A stretch of DNA of 64,000 nucleotides from NCBI RefSeq assembly GCF_009731465.1, contig NZ_AP021887.1, forward strand, positions 614,001 through 678,000, given 5' to 3'. How positions within the stretch are numbered: position 1 is the first letter of the stretch; each line of letters opens with the position of its first letter. This document shows, piece after piece, positions 41,956 through 50,309 of this stretch. This DNA comes from Streptococcus sp. 116-D4 (GTDB taxonomy: Bacteria > Bacillota > Bacilli > Lactobacillales > Streptococcaceae). The position numbers and the translations under genes were made by a program. The notes under the pieces were generated by a model. The model made no database searches and was not told the origin of the DNA. It was given only the letters and a program-made list of their open reading frames with translations.

Positions 41956-42106
41956 GAAGCTGTAGTTGAAAAGCTGTTGCTATGTCATGGAAGGGGGTGA
42001 AAGCCTATCGTTAGTACTGATGTATGCAGGTGGTTTTACACTCTGCAAGAGGTAGTGGCGGCCTGACAGAGCCCTGATCTGTTAATCTATGAAAAAGAAG
42101 GAATAA
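41956..42106 (+). other. murB-potA leader region with hairpins
   Basis: A 158-nt gap inside a likely operon, GC-richer than usual spacers here. It can form TGCAG (42024-42028) / CTGCA (42043-42047) and GGC-CTGACAGA-GCC hairpins, and has a GGGGGTGAAAGCC segment. It has no clear terminator. I do not recognise a known riboswitch, but its size and fold suggest a structured leader or attenuator. Confidence 0.4.
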
Positions 42107-42133
42107 ATGCCAATTGAAAAAACCAATTATTGA
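42107..42133 (+). CDS. 8-codon upstream ORF overlapping the potA start
   Basis: ATG 42107 begins MPIEKTNY and stops at TGA 42131-42133. AAGGA lies 4 nt before this ATG but 11 nt before the out-of-frame potA TTG (42114). Ribosomes may therefore prefer the short frame. This may be a translational control peptide or an accidental start. Confidence 0.35.
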   Translation: MPIEKTNY

Positions 42134-43271
42134 ATTCAAAAACGTATCTAAAGTTTTTGAAGACAGCAACACCAAGGTTCTCAAAGATATCAACTTTGAG
42201 TTGGAAGAGGGGAAATTTTATACCCTTCTAGGCGCATCTGGTTCTGGGAAATCAACCATCCTAAACATTATTGCAGGTTTGCTGGATGCGACGACAGGAG
42301 ATATTTTACTGGACGGTGTCCGCATAAATGATATCCCAACCAATAAGCGAGACGTCCATACGGTCTTCCAATCTTACGCCTTGTTCCCGCACATGAATGT
42401 CTTTGAAAATGTTGCCTTTCCATTGCGATTGCGAAAGGTCGATAAAAAAGAAATCGAAAAACGTGTCTTAGAAGTTCTCAAGATGGTACAGCTTGAAGGA
42501 TATGAAAAGCGTTCTATCCGTAGGTTATCTGGAGGACAACGTCAGCGTGTGGCTATTGCGCGTGCGATTATCAACCAACCCCGTGTAGTTCTCTTGGACG
42601 AGCCTTTGTCAGCGCTGGACTTAAAATTGCGAACAGACATGCAATACGAGCTGCGTGAACTGCAACAACGCTTGGGTATTACCTTTGTCTTTGTTACTCA
42701 CGATCAGGAAGAAGCCTTGGCCATGAGTGACTGGATTTTTGTCATGAATGATGGCGAGATTGTCCAGTCAGGAACACCAGTTGACATCTATGACGAGCCA
42801 ATCAACCACTTTGTTGCAACCTTTATCGGTGAATCCAATATCCTGCCAGGAACCATGATTGAGGACTACTTGGTCGAGTTCAATGGCAAACGATTTGAAG
42901 CGGTCGACGGTGGGATGAAGCCAAATGAGCCAGTTGAAGTCGTGATTCGTCCAGAGGACTTGCGCATTACCCTTCCTGAAGAAGGCAAGCTTCAAGTTAA
43001 GGTCGATACCCAGCTTTTCCGTGGGGTTCACTATGAGATTATCGCTTATGATGAACTTGGCAATGAATGGATGATCCATTCAACTCGTAAGGCCATCGTG
43101 GGTGAGGAAATCGGTCTGGACTTTGAACCAGAAGACATCCACATCATGCGTCTCAATGAAACAGAAGAAGAGTTCGATGCTCGTATCGAAGAATACGTAG
43201 AAATTGAAGAGCAAGAAGCAGGTCTGATTAACGCGATCGAGGAGGAAAGAGATGAAGAAAACAACCTCTAA
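42114..43271 (+). CDS. potA: Spermidine/putrescine ABC transporter ATPase PotA
   Basis: A 385-aa cytoplasmic ATPase. Walker [11 protein letters not shown]-loop [19 protein letters not shown], signature [14 protein letters not shown], Walker [13 protein letters not shown] and H-loop VTHDQEEA are present, then a C-terminal TOBE regulatory domain and a glutamate-rich tail. The start is TTG 42114 ([12 protein letters not shown]); no in-frame ATG is near. It overlaps potB by 20 nt. Confidence 0.94.
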   Translation: MKKPIIEFKNVSKVFEDSNTKVLKDINFELEEGKFYTLLGASGSGKSTILNIIAGLLDATTGDILLDGVRINDIPTNKRDVHTVFQSYALFPHMNVFENVAFPLRLRKVDKKEIEKRVLEVLKMVQLEGYEKRSIRRLSGGQRQRVAIARAIINQPRVVLLDEPLSALDLKLRTDMQYELRELQQRLGITFVFVTHDQEEALAMSDWIFVMNDGEIVQSGTPVDIYDEPINHFVATFIGESNILPGTMIEDYLVEFNGKRFEAVDGGMKPNEPVEVVIRPEDLRITLPEEGKLQVKVDTQLFRGVHYEIIAYDELGNEWMIHSTRKAIVGEEIGLDFEPEDIHIMRLNETEEEFDARIEEYVEIEEQEAGLINAIEEERDEENNL

Positions 43272-44058
43272 ACTCTTTGTAGTGCCCTACATGCTTTGGA
43301 TTGCGCTCTTTGTCCTGGCACCCTTGGTCTTGATTTTTGGGCAATCCTTTTTCAACATCGAAGGCCAGTTCAGTTTAGAAAACTATAAATCCTATTTTGT
43401 GTCACAAAACTTGACCTATCTTAAAATGAGTTTCAACTCGGTTCTTTATGCTGGGGTTGTGACTCTAGTGACACTCTTGATTAGCTATCCAACAGCCCTC
43501 TTTTTGACCCGTCTCAAGCACCGTCAACTCTGGCTCATGCTGATTATCCTACCGACTTGGATCAATCTTCTCCTTAAGGCTTATGCCTTTATCGGGATTT
43601 TTGGTCAAAATGGTTCTATTAACCAATTCTTGGAATTCATCGGAATCGGTTCACAGCAATTGCTCTTTACCGATTTCTCCTTTATTTTTGTCGCAAGCTA
43701 TATCGAGCTTCCATTTATGATTTTGCCCATCTTCAATGTTTTGGATGATATGGATAACAATCTCATTAATGCCAGCTATGACCTCGGTGCAACTAAGTGG
43801 GAAACCTTCCGCCATGTCATCTTCCCTCTGTCTATGAACGGGGTGCGAAGCGGAGTTCAATCTGTCTTTATCCCAAGCTTGAGTCTCTTCATGTTGACAC
43901 GTTTGATTGGTGGGAACCGTGTTATTACGCTGGGAACTGCCATCGAGCAAAACTTCCTGACAAATGACAACTACGGTATGGGTTCAACTATCGGTGTGAT
44001 TCTCATCCTGACCATGTTTATCACTATGTGGGTGACTAAGGAAAGGAGAGAACGATGA
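43252..44058 (+). CDS. potB: Spermidine/putrescine ABC transporter permease PotB
   Basis: A 268-aa membrane permease with six spans and the coupling loop [22 protein letters not shown] (about residues 173-192). It starts within the end of potA behind GAGGAAAG, and its TGA overlaps the potC ATG by 4 nt. It forms the polyamine channel with PotC. Confidence 0.93.
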   Translation: MKKTTSKLFVVPYMLWIALFVLAPLVLIFGQSFFNIEGQFSLENYKSYFVSQNLTYLKMSFNSVLYAGVVTLVTLLISYPTALFLTRLKHRQLWLMLIILPTWINLLLKAYAFIGIFGQNGSINQFLEFIGIGSQQLLFTDFSFIFVASYIELPFMILPIFNVLDDMDNNLINASYDLGATKWETFRHVIFPLSMNGVRSGVQSVFIPSLSLFMLTRLIGGNRVITLGTAIEQNFLTNDNYGMGSTIGVILILTMFITMWVTKERRER

Positions 44059-44828
44059 AAAAATTATCAAATCTTTACCTAGCCTTTGTCTTTATCGTCC
44101 TTTATTTGCCAATCTTTTACCTGATCGGATATGCCTTCAATGCCGGGGATGATATGAACAGCTTTACAGGCTTTAGCTTGAGCCATTTTAAAACTATGTT
44201 TGGCGATGGTCGCCTTATGTTGATCCTCACCCAGACCTTTTTCTTGGCCTTCCTGTCAGCCTTGATTGCGACCATTATCGGGACTTTTGGTGCCATTTAC
44301 ATCTACCAGTCTCGTAAGAAATACCAAGAAGCCTTTCTATCACTCAATAATATCCTCATGGTTGCGCCTGACGTTATGATTGGTGCCAGCTTCTTGATTC
44401 TCTTTACCCAACTCAAGTTTTCACTTGGCTTTCTGACAGTTCTTTCTAGTCACGTAGCCTTCTCCATCCCTATCGTGGTCTTGATGGTCTTACCTCGTCT
44501 CAAGGAAATGAACGATGACATGATTCATGCGGCCTATGACCTTGGTGCCAGTCAATTTCAGATGTTCAAGGAAATCATGCTTCCTTACCTGACTCCGTCT
44601 ATCATAGCAGGTTATTTCATGGCCTTCACCTATTCGCTAGATGACTTTGCTGTGACCTTCTTCGTAACGGGAAATGGCTTTTCAACCCTATCCGTCGAGA
44701 TTTACTCTCGTGCTCGCAAGGGGATTTCCTTAGAAATCAATGCCCTGTCTGCCCTTGTCTTTCTCTTTAGTATTATCCTGGTTGTTGGCTATTACTTTAT
44801 CTCACGTGAGAAGGAGGAGCAAGCATGA
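44055..44828 (+). CDS. potC: Spermidine/putrescine ABC transporter permease PotC
   Basis: A 257-aa six-span permease with the coupling loop HAAYDLGASQFQMFKEIMLPYL and the conserved SLDDFAVTFFVTG block. ATGA overlap with potB on one side and potD on the other indicates tightly coupled translation. Confidence 0.93.
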   Translation: MKKLSNLYLAFVFIVLYLPIFYLIGYAFNAGDDMNSFTGFSLSHFKTMFGDGRLMLILTQTFFLAFLSALIATIIGTFGAIYIYQSRKKYQEAFLSLNNILMVAPDVMIGASFLILFTQLKFSLGFLTVLSSHVAFSIPIVVLMVLPRLKEMNDDMIHAAYDLGASQFQMFKEIMLPYLTPSIIAGYFMAFTYSLDDFAVTFFVTGNGFSTLSVEIYSRARKGISLEINALSALVFLFSIILVVGYYFISREKEEQA

Positions 44829-45895
44829 AAAAACTCTATTCATTTTTAGCAGGAATTGTAGCCATTATCCTGGTTTTGTGGGGAATTGCGACTCATCTAG
44901 ATAGTAAAATCAATAGCCGAGATAGTCAAAAACTGGTTATCTACAACTGGGGGGACTACATCGATCCAGAACTCTTGGAGCAATTCACAGAAGAAACAGG
45001 AATTCAAGTCCAGTATGAGACCTTTGACTCCAACGAAGCCATGTATACCAAGATCAAGCAGGGTGGAACGACCTACGATATTGCCATTCCGAGTGAATAC
45101 ATGATCAACAAGATGAAGGATGAGGATCTCTTGGTTCCGCTAGATTATAGCAAGATTGAGGGAATTGAGAATATCGGTTCTGAGTTTCTAAATCAGTCCT
45201 TTGACCCAAACAATGAGTACTCTATTCCATACTTCTGGGGAACCTTGGGGATCGTCTACAATGAAACCATGGTAGATGAAGCGCCTGAACACTGGGACGA
45301 CCTTTGGAAACCAGAATATAAGAACTCCATTATGCTCTTTGATGGGGCGCGTGAAGTGCTTGGTTTAGGTCTTAACTCACTAGGCTACAGCCTCAACTCC
45401 AAGGATAGCCAGCAGTTGGAAGAGACAGTGGACAAGCTCTACAAACTGACTCCAAATATAAAGGCTATTGTGGCGGACGAGATGAAGGGTTACATGATTC
45501 AGAACAACGCTGCAATCGGTGTGACCTTCTCAGGTGAAGCCAGCCAAATGCTAGAGAAAAATGAAAATCTTCGCTATGTCGTACCGACAGAGGCAAGCAA
45601 TCTCTGGTTTGACAATATGGTCATTCCTAAGACTGTCAAGAACCAGGATGCGGCCTATGCCTTTATCAACTTTATGTTGAAACCTGACAATGCTCTCAAA
45701 AATGCAGAGTATGTCGGTTATTCAACACCAAATAATGCTGCTAAGGAATTGCTCCCAGAGGAGAAAAAAGAAGACAAAGCCTTCTATCCTGATGCTGAAA
45801 CTATGAAACACCTAGAAGTTTATGAGAAATTTGACCATAAATGGACAGGAAAATATAGCGACCTCTTCCTACAATTTAAAATGTATCGGAAGTAG
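44825..45895 (+). CDS. potD: Spermidine/putrescine-binding protein PotD
   Basis: A 356-aa extracellular polyamine receptor. The N-terminal hydrophobic segment (residues 5-23) has no lipobox cysteine, so it is held by an uncleaved anchor or released. Binding-fold marks are VIYNWGDYIDPELLEQF, YDIAIPSEYMI, PYFWGTLGIVYN and LWFDNMVIPK. Last gene of murB-potABCD, followed by a terminator. Pneumococcal PotD is a surface antigen. Confidence 0.94.
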   Translation: MKKLYSFLAGIVAIILVLWGIATHLDSKINSRDSQKLVIYNWGDYIDPELLEQFTEETGIQVQYETFDSNEAMYTKIKQGGTTYDIAIPSEYMINKMKDEDLLVPLDYSKIEGIENIGSEFLNQSFDPNNEYSIPYFWGTLGIVYNETMVDEAPEHWDDLWKPEYKNSIMLFDGAREVLGLGLNSLGYSLNSKDSQQLEETVDKLYKLTPNIKAIVADEMKGYMIQNNAAIGVTFSGEASQMLEKNENLRYVVPTEASNLWFDNMVIPKTVKNQDAAYAFINFMLKPDNALKNAEYVGYSTPNNAAKELLPEEKKEDKAFYPDAETMKHLEVYEKFDHKWTGKYSDLFLQFKMYRK

Positions 45896-45905
45896 GATGT
45901 ATGAA

Positions 45906-45935
45906 AACGGATCAGTCACGCTGGTTCGTTTTTTT
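45906..45935 (+). terminator. murB-pot operon terminator
   Basis: AACGGATCAG (45906-45915) pairs with CTGGTTCGTT (45921-45930, two wobbles) around TCACG, then TTTTT. Confidence 0.82.
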
Positions 45936-45946
45936 AACTCTTTTTC

Positions 45947-45975
45947 TTTGCAATAACAATATTTTATGGTATAAT
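45947..45975 (+). promoter_or_regulatory. Promoter of the DUF5626-like gene
   Basis: TTTGCA (45947-45952), 17-nt spacer, TATAAT (45970-45975) with TGG before it (extended -10). Confidence 0.72.
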
Positions 45976-45988
45976 GTAAGCGTAAACA
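45975..45988 (+). promoter_or_regulatory. cre-like site at the transcription start
   Basis: TGTAAGCGTAAACA fits WTGNAANCGNWNNCW and begins at the last base of the -10 box, a typical repressing position for CcpA. Confidence 0.55.
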
Positions 45989-46047
45989 CAAACACAAGAA
46001 ACTCTCTAAATATTCTATGCTTTTAAAAAAGATAGGAGGAATAAATC

Positions 46048-46581
46048 ATGAAAAAGAATTTTATGATTTTCTTAACAGCAGTTGCTAGTTTATTGTTTTT
46101 AACAACATTTTCAACTACAAAGGCAGATGAAAATATTGACAATAACGGTAGTTATGAAACAAGAACATCTTTAGTAATGAAAGTTGGGGATTCTGATACA
46201 CAAGTATTTACAGATAATTCTGGGCAAGAAAATGTAATTACCGTTACAAAGGTTGCTGACGGACCTCGAACCGGTTTTAGATGGGCACAAGTTGGTAGTG
46301 AAAAAGCTAATAACGGAACTTATCATATAAGTTACAGACGCGGGATATTTAACTGTGGCTTCTATATCACAATAGATACTCGTAACATTACCAGCGCATA
46401 TGATTTATGGTATTTCCATCTAGTAGGCGTAGACTCCGCAAATTTAGTGCATGAAAGTAATAGGAGAGCAACAGCATATTTCACATTTCAACTCGGTGTT
46501 CCTTGGATTAACGGCCCAAGTTGGGACGGAGCTCTTCGAGCAGAGCTCGACGCAGACTATCTAGTTACACTGGTGAAGTAA
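46048..46581 (+). CDS. Secreted DUF5626-like protein
   Basis: A 177-aa exported protein with a signal peptide (cleavage near TKA-DE, residue 26). The mature domain is beta-rich: NGTYHISYRRG, GFYITIDTRNITSAYDLWY, a hydrophobic run with RRATAYFTFQL, and LRAELDADYLVTLVK. This layout matches my recollection of DUF5626, secreted proteins of unknown role in Gram-positives. AGGAGG precedes the ATG. It is followed after one base by a 29-aa membrane peptide, and it sits between the pot operon and the alaS operon with its own promoter, cre-like site and terminator. Confidence 0.78.
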   Translation: MKKNFMIFLTAVASLLFLTTFSTTKADENIDNNGSYETRTSLVMKVGDSDTQVFTDNSGQENVITVTKVADGPRTGFRWAQVGSEKANNGTYHISYRRGIFNCGFYITIDTRNITSAYDLWYFHLVGVDSANLVHESNRRATAYFTFQLGVPWINGPSWDGALRAELDADYLVTLVK

Positions 46582-46582
46582 A

Positions 46583-46672
46583 ATGGGAATATTTGGTTTG
46601 ATGACAGTCGCTCTTACTATAACTCTCTTTCTAATCATCATTTTTTTAATAGTAAAAAATATTAAGAAATAA
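46583..46672 (+). CDS. 29-aa single-span membrane peptide
   Basis: ATG 46583 starts one base after the upstream TAA. The peptide is MGIFGLMTVALTITLFLIII followed by FLIVKNIKK: one strong membrane helix with a basic C-terminus. There is no separate ribosome site beyond the GTGAAG preceding it, so translation is probably coupled. It could be an immunity, toxin or accessory peptide for the secreted protein; unproven. Confidence 0.55.
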   Translation: MGIFGLMTVALTITLFLIIIFLIVKNIKK

Positions 46673-46700
46673 ATAACTTTAAAATATTTAGAGAGCAGAT

Positions 46701-46738
46701 AAAAGACACCAAAACTAAATAATTTGGTGTCTTTTATT
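46701..46738 (+). terminator. Terminator of the DUF5626-like unit
   Basis: Perfect 13-bp stem AAAAGACACCAAA (46701-46713) / TTTGGTGTCTTTT (46723-46735) with a 9-nt loop. The next 125 bases hold only a short direct repeat (TTGGGATAAAA twice, near 46757). Confidence 0.9.
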
Positions 46739-46865
46739 ATGAAACATTCGAAAACTTGGGATAAAAGTTGGGATAAAAAGAAAAATGGCAGTAAGAAAAA
46801 GTATATTCTGAAAAAGTAATCTGAGATGTAGGGAATAGGTCTGATTAAATGGAGATCATTTCCAG

Positions 46866-46894
46866 TTGACGCAAGCTTAAAAAAACGGTATAAT
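46866..46894 (+). promoter_or_regulatory. Promoter of the T-box/alaS operon
   Basis: TTGACG (46866-46871), 17-nt spacer, TATAAT (46889-46894). Confidence 0.85.
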
Positions 46895-46900
46895 AAGAAA

Positions 46901-47080
46901 GTTGAGAATTGATTTTCAGTTGTCTTAGTCCAGAGAAATGGCGGTGCTGCGAGCCATCTAAGCTAGGAAGTCATGCTACTCAATCATACAATTGCATAAG
47001 AACAAGAGAATGACAAGTTCATTGAATGAAGGTGGTACCGCGGTTTTTCGCCCTTCGTGATATGAGCTTGTCTTTTGATT
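46901..47080 (+). ncRNA. T-box riboswitch (alanine)
   Basis: Transcribed leader with the T-box sequence AATGAAGGTGGTACCGCGG (47025-47043), which pairs with the uncharged tRNA acceptor end. A probable GCT (Ala) specifier is in CATGCTACTC (46975-46977), and an AGAGA-type motif and the stem I apical region GGTGCTGCGAGCC lie upstream. The terminator GACAAGTTCAT (47012-47022) / ATGAGCTTGTC (47062-47072) plus TTTT competes with the antiterminator. Uncharged tRNA-Ala should allow read-through into the LURP-one gene and alaS. Confidence 0.9.
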
Positions 47081-47094
47081 TTTTGGAGGTGTTG

Positions 47095-47580
47095 ATGAAA
47101 ACATTTCTTGTCAAACAAAAGTTTCGTCTTGGAGGCGAACGCTTCGCTATCAAGGACGACAGGGGAGAAATCGCCTATCAGGTAGAGGGATCATTCTTTA
47201 AGATTCCCAAAACTTTTACCATCTATGATGATAATGGTGAACAGGTCAGTCAGATCAGTAAAGAAATCTTGACCTTGCTTCCTCGTTTTGAGATTCAGCT
47301 TCGGGATGGCTCGAGTTTTGTCATTCGTAAGAAGTTGACCTTTTGGCGAGATAAGTATGAGTTTGATAATTTAGGTCTTCGTATCGAGGGTAATATCTGG
47401 GATTTGGATTTCAAATTGCTGGATGATCGCGATCAGCTGATTGCGGAAATTAAGAAGGAACTCTTCCATTTGACCTCTACCTATACCGTAACGGTTCTTG
47501 AAGACGCTTATGCAGATCTAGTCATTTCCCTCTGTGTCGCGATTGACTATGTGGAAATGCTGGAAAGCCAATCACATTAA
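47095..47580 (+). CDS. LURP-one-related family protein (YxjI-like)
   Basis: A 161-aa beta-rich protein of the LURP-one/Tubby-C-like fold (PF04525). MKTFLVKQKFRLGGERFAI opens the barrel, and paired strands such as VEGSFFKIPKTFTIYDD and IEGNIWDLDFKLLD follow. Function unknown. It lies between the T-box and alaS, so it is induced by alanine starvation together with the synthetase. ATG 47095 follows GGAGG; the frame upstream runs through the T-box and is not coding. Confidence 0.85.
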   Translation: MKTFLVKQKFRLGGERFAIKDDRGEIAYQVEGSFFKIPKTFTIYDDNGEQVSQISKEILTLLPRFEIQLRDGSSFVIRKKLTFWRDKYEFDNLGLRIEGNIWDLDFKLLDDRDQLIAEIKKELFHLTSTYTVTVLEDAYADLVISLCVAIDYVEMLESQSH

Positions 47581-47601
47581 ACAAGTAAATAAGGAGACAA
47601 T

Positions 47602-50220
47602 ATGAAACAACTATCTAGTGCACAAGTACGCCAAATGTGGCTTAATTTCTGGGCGACCAAAGGTCACTCAGTAGAACCATCAGTAAGCTTGGTTCCTGTA
47701 AATGACCCAACTCTTTTGTGGATCAACTCTGGGGTAGCAACTCTTAAGAAATACTTTGACGGAACCATCATTCCTGAAAATCCACGTATTACCAATGCTC
47801 AAAAGGCTATTCGTACCAACGATATTGAAAACGTAGGGAAGACTGCGCGTCACCATACCATGTTTGAAATGTTGGGGAACTTCTCTATCGGGGATTACTT
47901 CCGTGATGAAGCGATCACTTGGGCTTATGAGCTTTTGACAAGCCCTGAGTGGTTTGATTTCCCAGCTGAAAAACTTTACATGACCTACTATCCAGATGAT
48001 AAAGATTCTTACAACCGCTGGATTGAAGTGGGAGTGGATCCAAGTCACTTGATTCCAATCGAGGACAACTTCTGGGAAATCGGTGCGGGACCTTCTGGAC
48101 CAGATACAGAAATCTTCTTTGACCGTGGAGAAGCTTTTGATCCAGAAAATATCGGTATTCGCCTTCTTGCAGAAGATATCGAAAACGACCGTTATATCGA
48201 AATCTGGAACATCGTTTTGTCACAATTTAACGCAGACCCTGCTGTCCCTCGTAGCGAATACAAGGAATTACCACATAAGAACATTGATACGGGCGCTGGT
48301 TTGGAGCGTTTGGTGGCGGTTATCCAAGGTGCTAAGACCAACTTTGAAACTGACCTCTTCATGCCGATTATTCGTGAAGTGGAGAAATTATCTGGTAAGG
48401 TTTATGACCAAGATGGTGACAACATGAGCTTTAAGGTTATCGCTGACCACATCCGTTCACTTTCATTTGCCATCGGAGATGGTGCCCTTCCAGGAAATGA
48501 AGGCCGTGGTTATGTCCTTCGTCGTTTGCTCCGTCGTGCCTCTATGCATGGTCAAAAATTGGGTATCAACGAGCCTTTCCTTTACAAATTGGTTCCAACT
48601 GTTGGAAAAATCATGGAAAGCTACTACCCAGAAGTGCTCGAAAAACGTGACTTTATCGAAAAAATTGTCAAGAGCGAGGAAGAGTCATTTGCCCGCACTC
48701 TTCACTCAGGTCAACACTTTGCAGAAACTATCGTAGCAGACTTGAAAGAAAAAGGTCAATCTGTCATTGCTGGTCAAGATGTCTTCAAACTTTATGACAC
48801 TTATGGATTCCCGGTTGAATTGACAGAAGAAATCGCTGAAGAAGCGGGTATGACTGTGGATCGTGAAGGTTTTGAAGCAGCCATGAAAGAGCAGCAAGAA
48901 CGCGCGCGTGCGTCAGCTGTTAAGGGTGGTTCAATGGGTATGCAAAATGAAACCCTTCAAAACATCACTGTAGAAAGTGTCTTCAACTACAATGCTAGTC
49001 AATTGCCTTCTAAGTTAGTGGCTATCGTAGTAGACAATACAGAAGTAGAAGCTGTTTCGGAAGGAACTGCCTCTCTTATCTTTGCGGAAACGCCATTCTA
49101 TGCTGAAATGGGTGGACAGGTCGCTGACCACGGTCAAATCTTGGATGAGTCAGGTAAGGTTGTGGCTACTGTGACCAATGTTCAAAAAGCACCAAACGGA
49201 CAAGCTCTTCACACTGTTGATGTTCTTGCACCGCTTGCCTTGAACCAAGAATATACGCTGGCAATTGATACCAATCGTCGTCACCGTGTTATGAAAAACC
49301 ACACTGCAACTCACTTGCTTCACGCTGCTCTTCACAATATCCTTGGAAACCATGCGACACAAGCAGGGTCTCTTAACGAAGTTGAATTCCTTCGCTTTGA
49401 CTTTACCCATTTCCAAGCTGTGACTGCTGAAGAATTGCGTGCGATTGAACAACAAGTCAATGAAAAAATCTGGGAAGCCATCGCAGTCAAGACTGTTGAG
49501 ACTGATATCGACACAGCCAAAGAAATGGGAGCTATGGCCCTCTTTGGTGAGAAATACGGCAAAGAAGTCCGTGTTGTAACGATTGGTGACTACTCAGTTG
49601 AACTTTGTGGTGGTACTCACGTAGGTAACACTTCTGAGATTGGCCTCTTCAAGATTGTTAAAGAAGAAGGGATCGGTTCAGGAACTCGCCGTATCTTGGC
49701 AGTGACTGGTAAGGAAGCCTTTGAAGCCTACCGTGAACAAGAAGATGCGCTGAAAGCAGTCGCAGCAACCTTGAAAGCACCTCAAGTCAAGGAAGTCCCT
49801 CATAAAGTAGAAGGACTTCAAGAGCAACTTCGTCAATTGCAAAAAGAAAATGCTGAGTTGAAGGAAAAAGCAGCAGCAGCTGCCGCAGGCGATATCTTCA
49901 AGGATGTCAAGGAAGTCAATGGTCATCGTTACATTGCTAGTCAAGTATCTGTATCTGACGCTGGTGCCCTTCGTACTTTTGCAGATAACTGGAAACAAAA
50001 AGACTATTCTGATCTTCTTGTTCTTGTTGCGGCTATCGGTGACAAAGTCAATGTCCTTGTAGCAAGCAAGACAAAAGACCTTCATGCAGGAAACCTTGTC
50101 AAAGAATTGGCACCAATCGTCGATGGACGTGGTGGTGGAAAACCAGACATGGCCATGGCAGGAGGAAGCAACCAAGCTAAAATCCAAGAATTGCTGGATG
50201 CAGTAGCAGGTAAATTATAA
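47602..50220 (+). CDS. alaS: Alanyl-tRNA synthetase
   Basis: Cytoplasmic class II synthetase of 872 aa. Class II motif 2 lies around [16 protein letters not shown]. The editing domain has [11 protein letters not shown] and the CGGTH zinc/editing motif (about residues 567 and 672). The C-terminal oligomerisation/C-Ala domain ends with [15 protein letters not shown]. Full length. AAGGAG precedes the ATG. Controlled by the T-box upstream of the preceding gene. Confidence 0.96.
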   Translation: MKQLSSAQVRQMWLNFWATKGHSVEPSVSLVPVNDPTLLWINSGVATLKKYFDGTIIPENPRITNAQKAIRTNDIENVGKTARHHTMFEMLGNFSIGDYFRDEAITWAYELLTSPEWFDFPAEKLYMTYYPDDKDSYNRWIEVGVDPSHLIPIEDNFWEIGAGPSGPDTEIFFDRGEAFDPENIGIRLLAEDIENDRYIEIWNIVLSQFNADPAVPRSEYKELPHKNIDTGAGLERLVAVIQGAKTNFETDLFMPIIREVEKLSGKVYDQDGDNMSFKVIADHIRSLSFAIGDGALPGNEGRGYVLRRLLRRASMHGQKLGINEPFLYKLVPTVGKIMESYYPEVLEKRDFIEKIVKSEEESFARTLHSGQHFAETIVADLKEKGQSVIAGQDVFKLYDTYGFPVELTEEIAEEAGMTVDREGFEAAMKEQQERARASAVKGGSMGMQNETLQNITVESVFNYNASQLPSKLVAIVVDNTEVEAVSEGTASLIFAETPFYAEMGGQVADHGQILDESGKVVATVTNVQKAPNGQALHTVDVLAPLALNQEYTLAIDTNRRHRVMKNHTATHLLHAALHNILGNHATQAGSLNEVEFLRFDFTHFQAVTAEELRAIEQQVNEKIWEAIAVKTVETDIDTAKEMGAMALFGEKYGKEVRVVTIGDYSVELCGGTHVGNTSEIGLFKIVKEEGIGSGTRRILAVTGKEAFEAYREQEDALKAVAATLKAPQVKEVPHKVEGLQEQLRQLQKENAELKEKAAAAAAGDIFKDVKEVNGHRYIASQVSVSDAGALRTFADNWKQKDYSDLLVLVAAIGDKVNVLVASKTKDLHAGNLVKELAPIVDGRGGGKPDMAMAGGSNQAKIQELLDAVAGKL

Positions 50221-50226
50221 TCAAGT

Positions 50227-50256
50227 AAAGATCTATCCATTTGGGTAGGTCTTTTT
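50227..50256 (+). terminator. alaS terminator
   Basis: AAAGATCTATCC (50227-50238) pairs with GGGTAGGTCTTT (50243-50254, two wobbles), followed by TTG. Confidence 0.75.
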
Positions 50257-50263
50257 GTGACTA

Positions 50264-50294
50264 CAAAAAAGCCAAATCTGATTGGATCTGGCTT
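50264..50294 (-). terminator. Alpha-amylase terminator
   Basis: On the minus strand AAGCCAGATC pairs with GATTTGGCTT (one mismatch), followed by TTTTTT. Confidence 0.8.
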
Positions 50295-50309
50295 GAATAT
50301 TATGAACTA

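Noticed and set aside
46757..46785. TTGGGATAAAA direct repeat as a possible array or regulator site
   Set aside because: Only two short copies; no CRISPR-like spacing or competence-type direct-repeat match.
47026..47094. N-terminal extension of the LURP-one frame
   Set aside because: Runs through the T-box antiterminator/terminator; the ribosome site supports ATG 47095.
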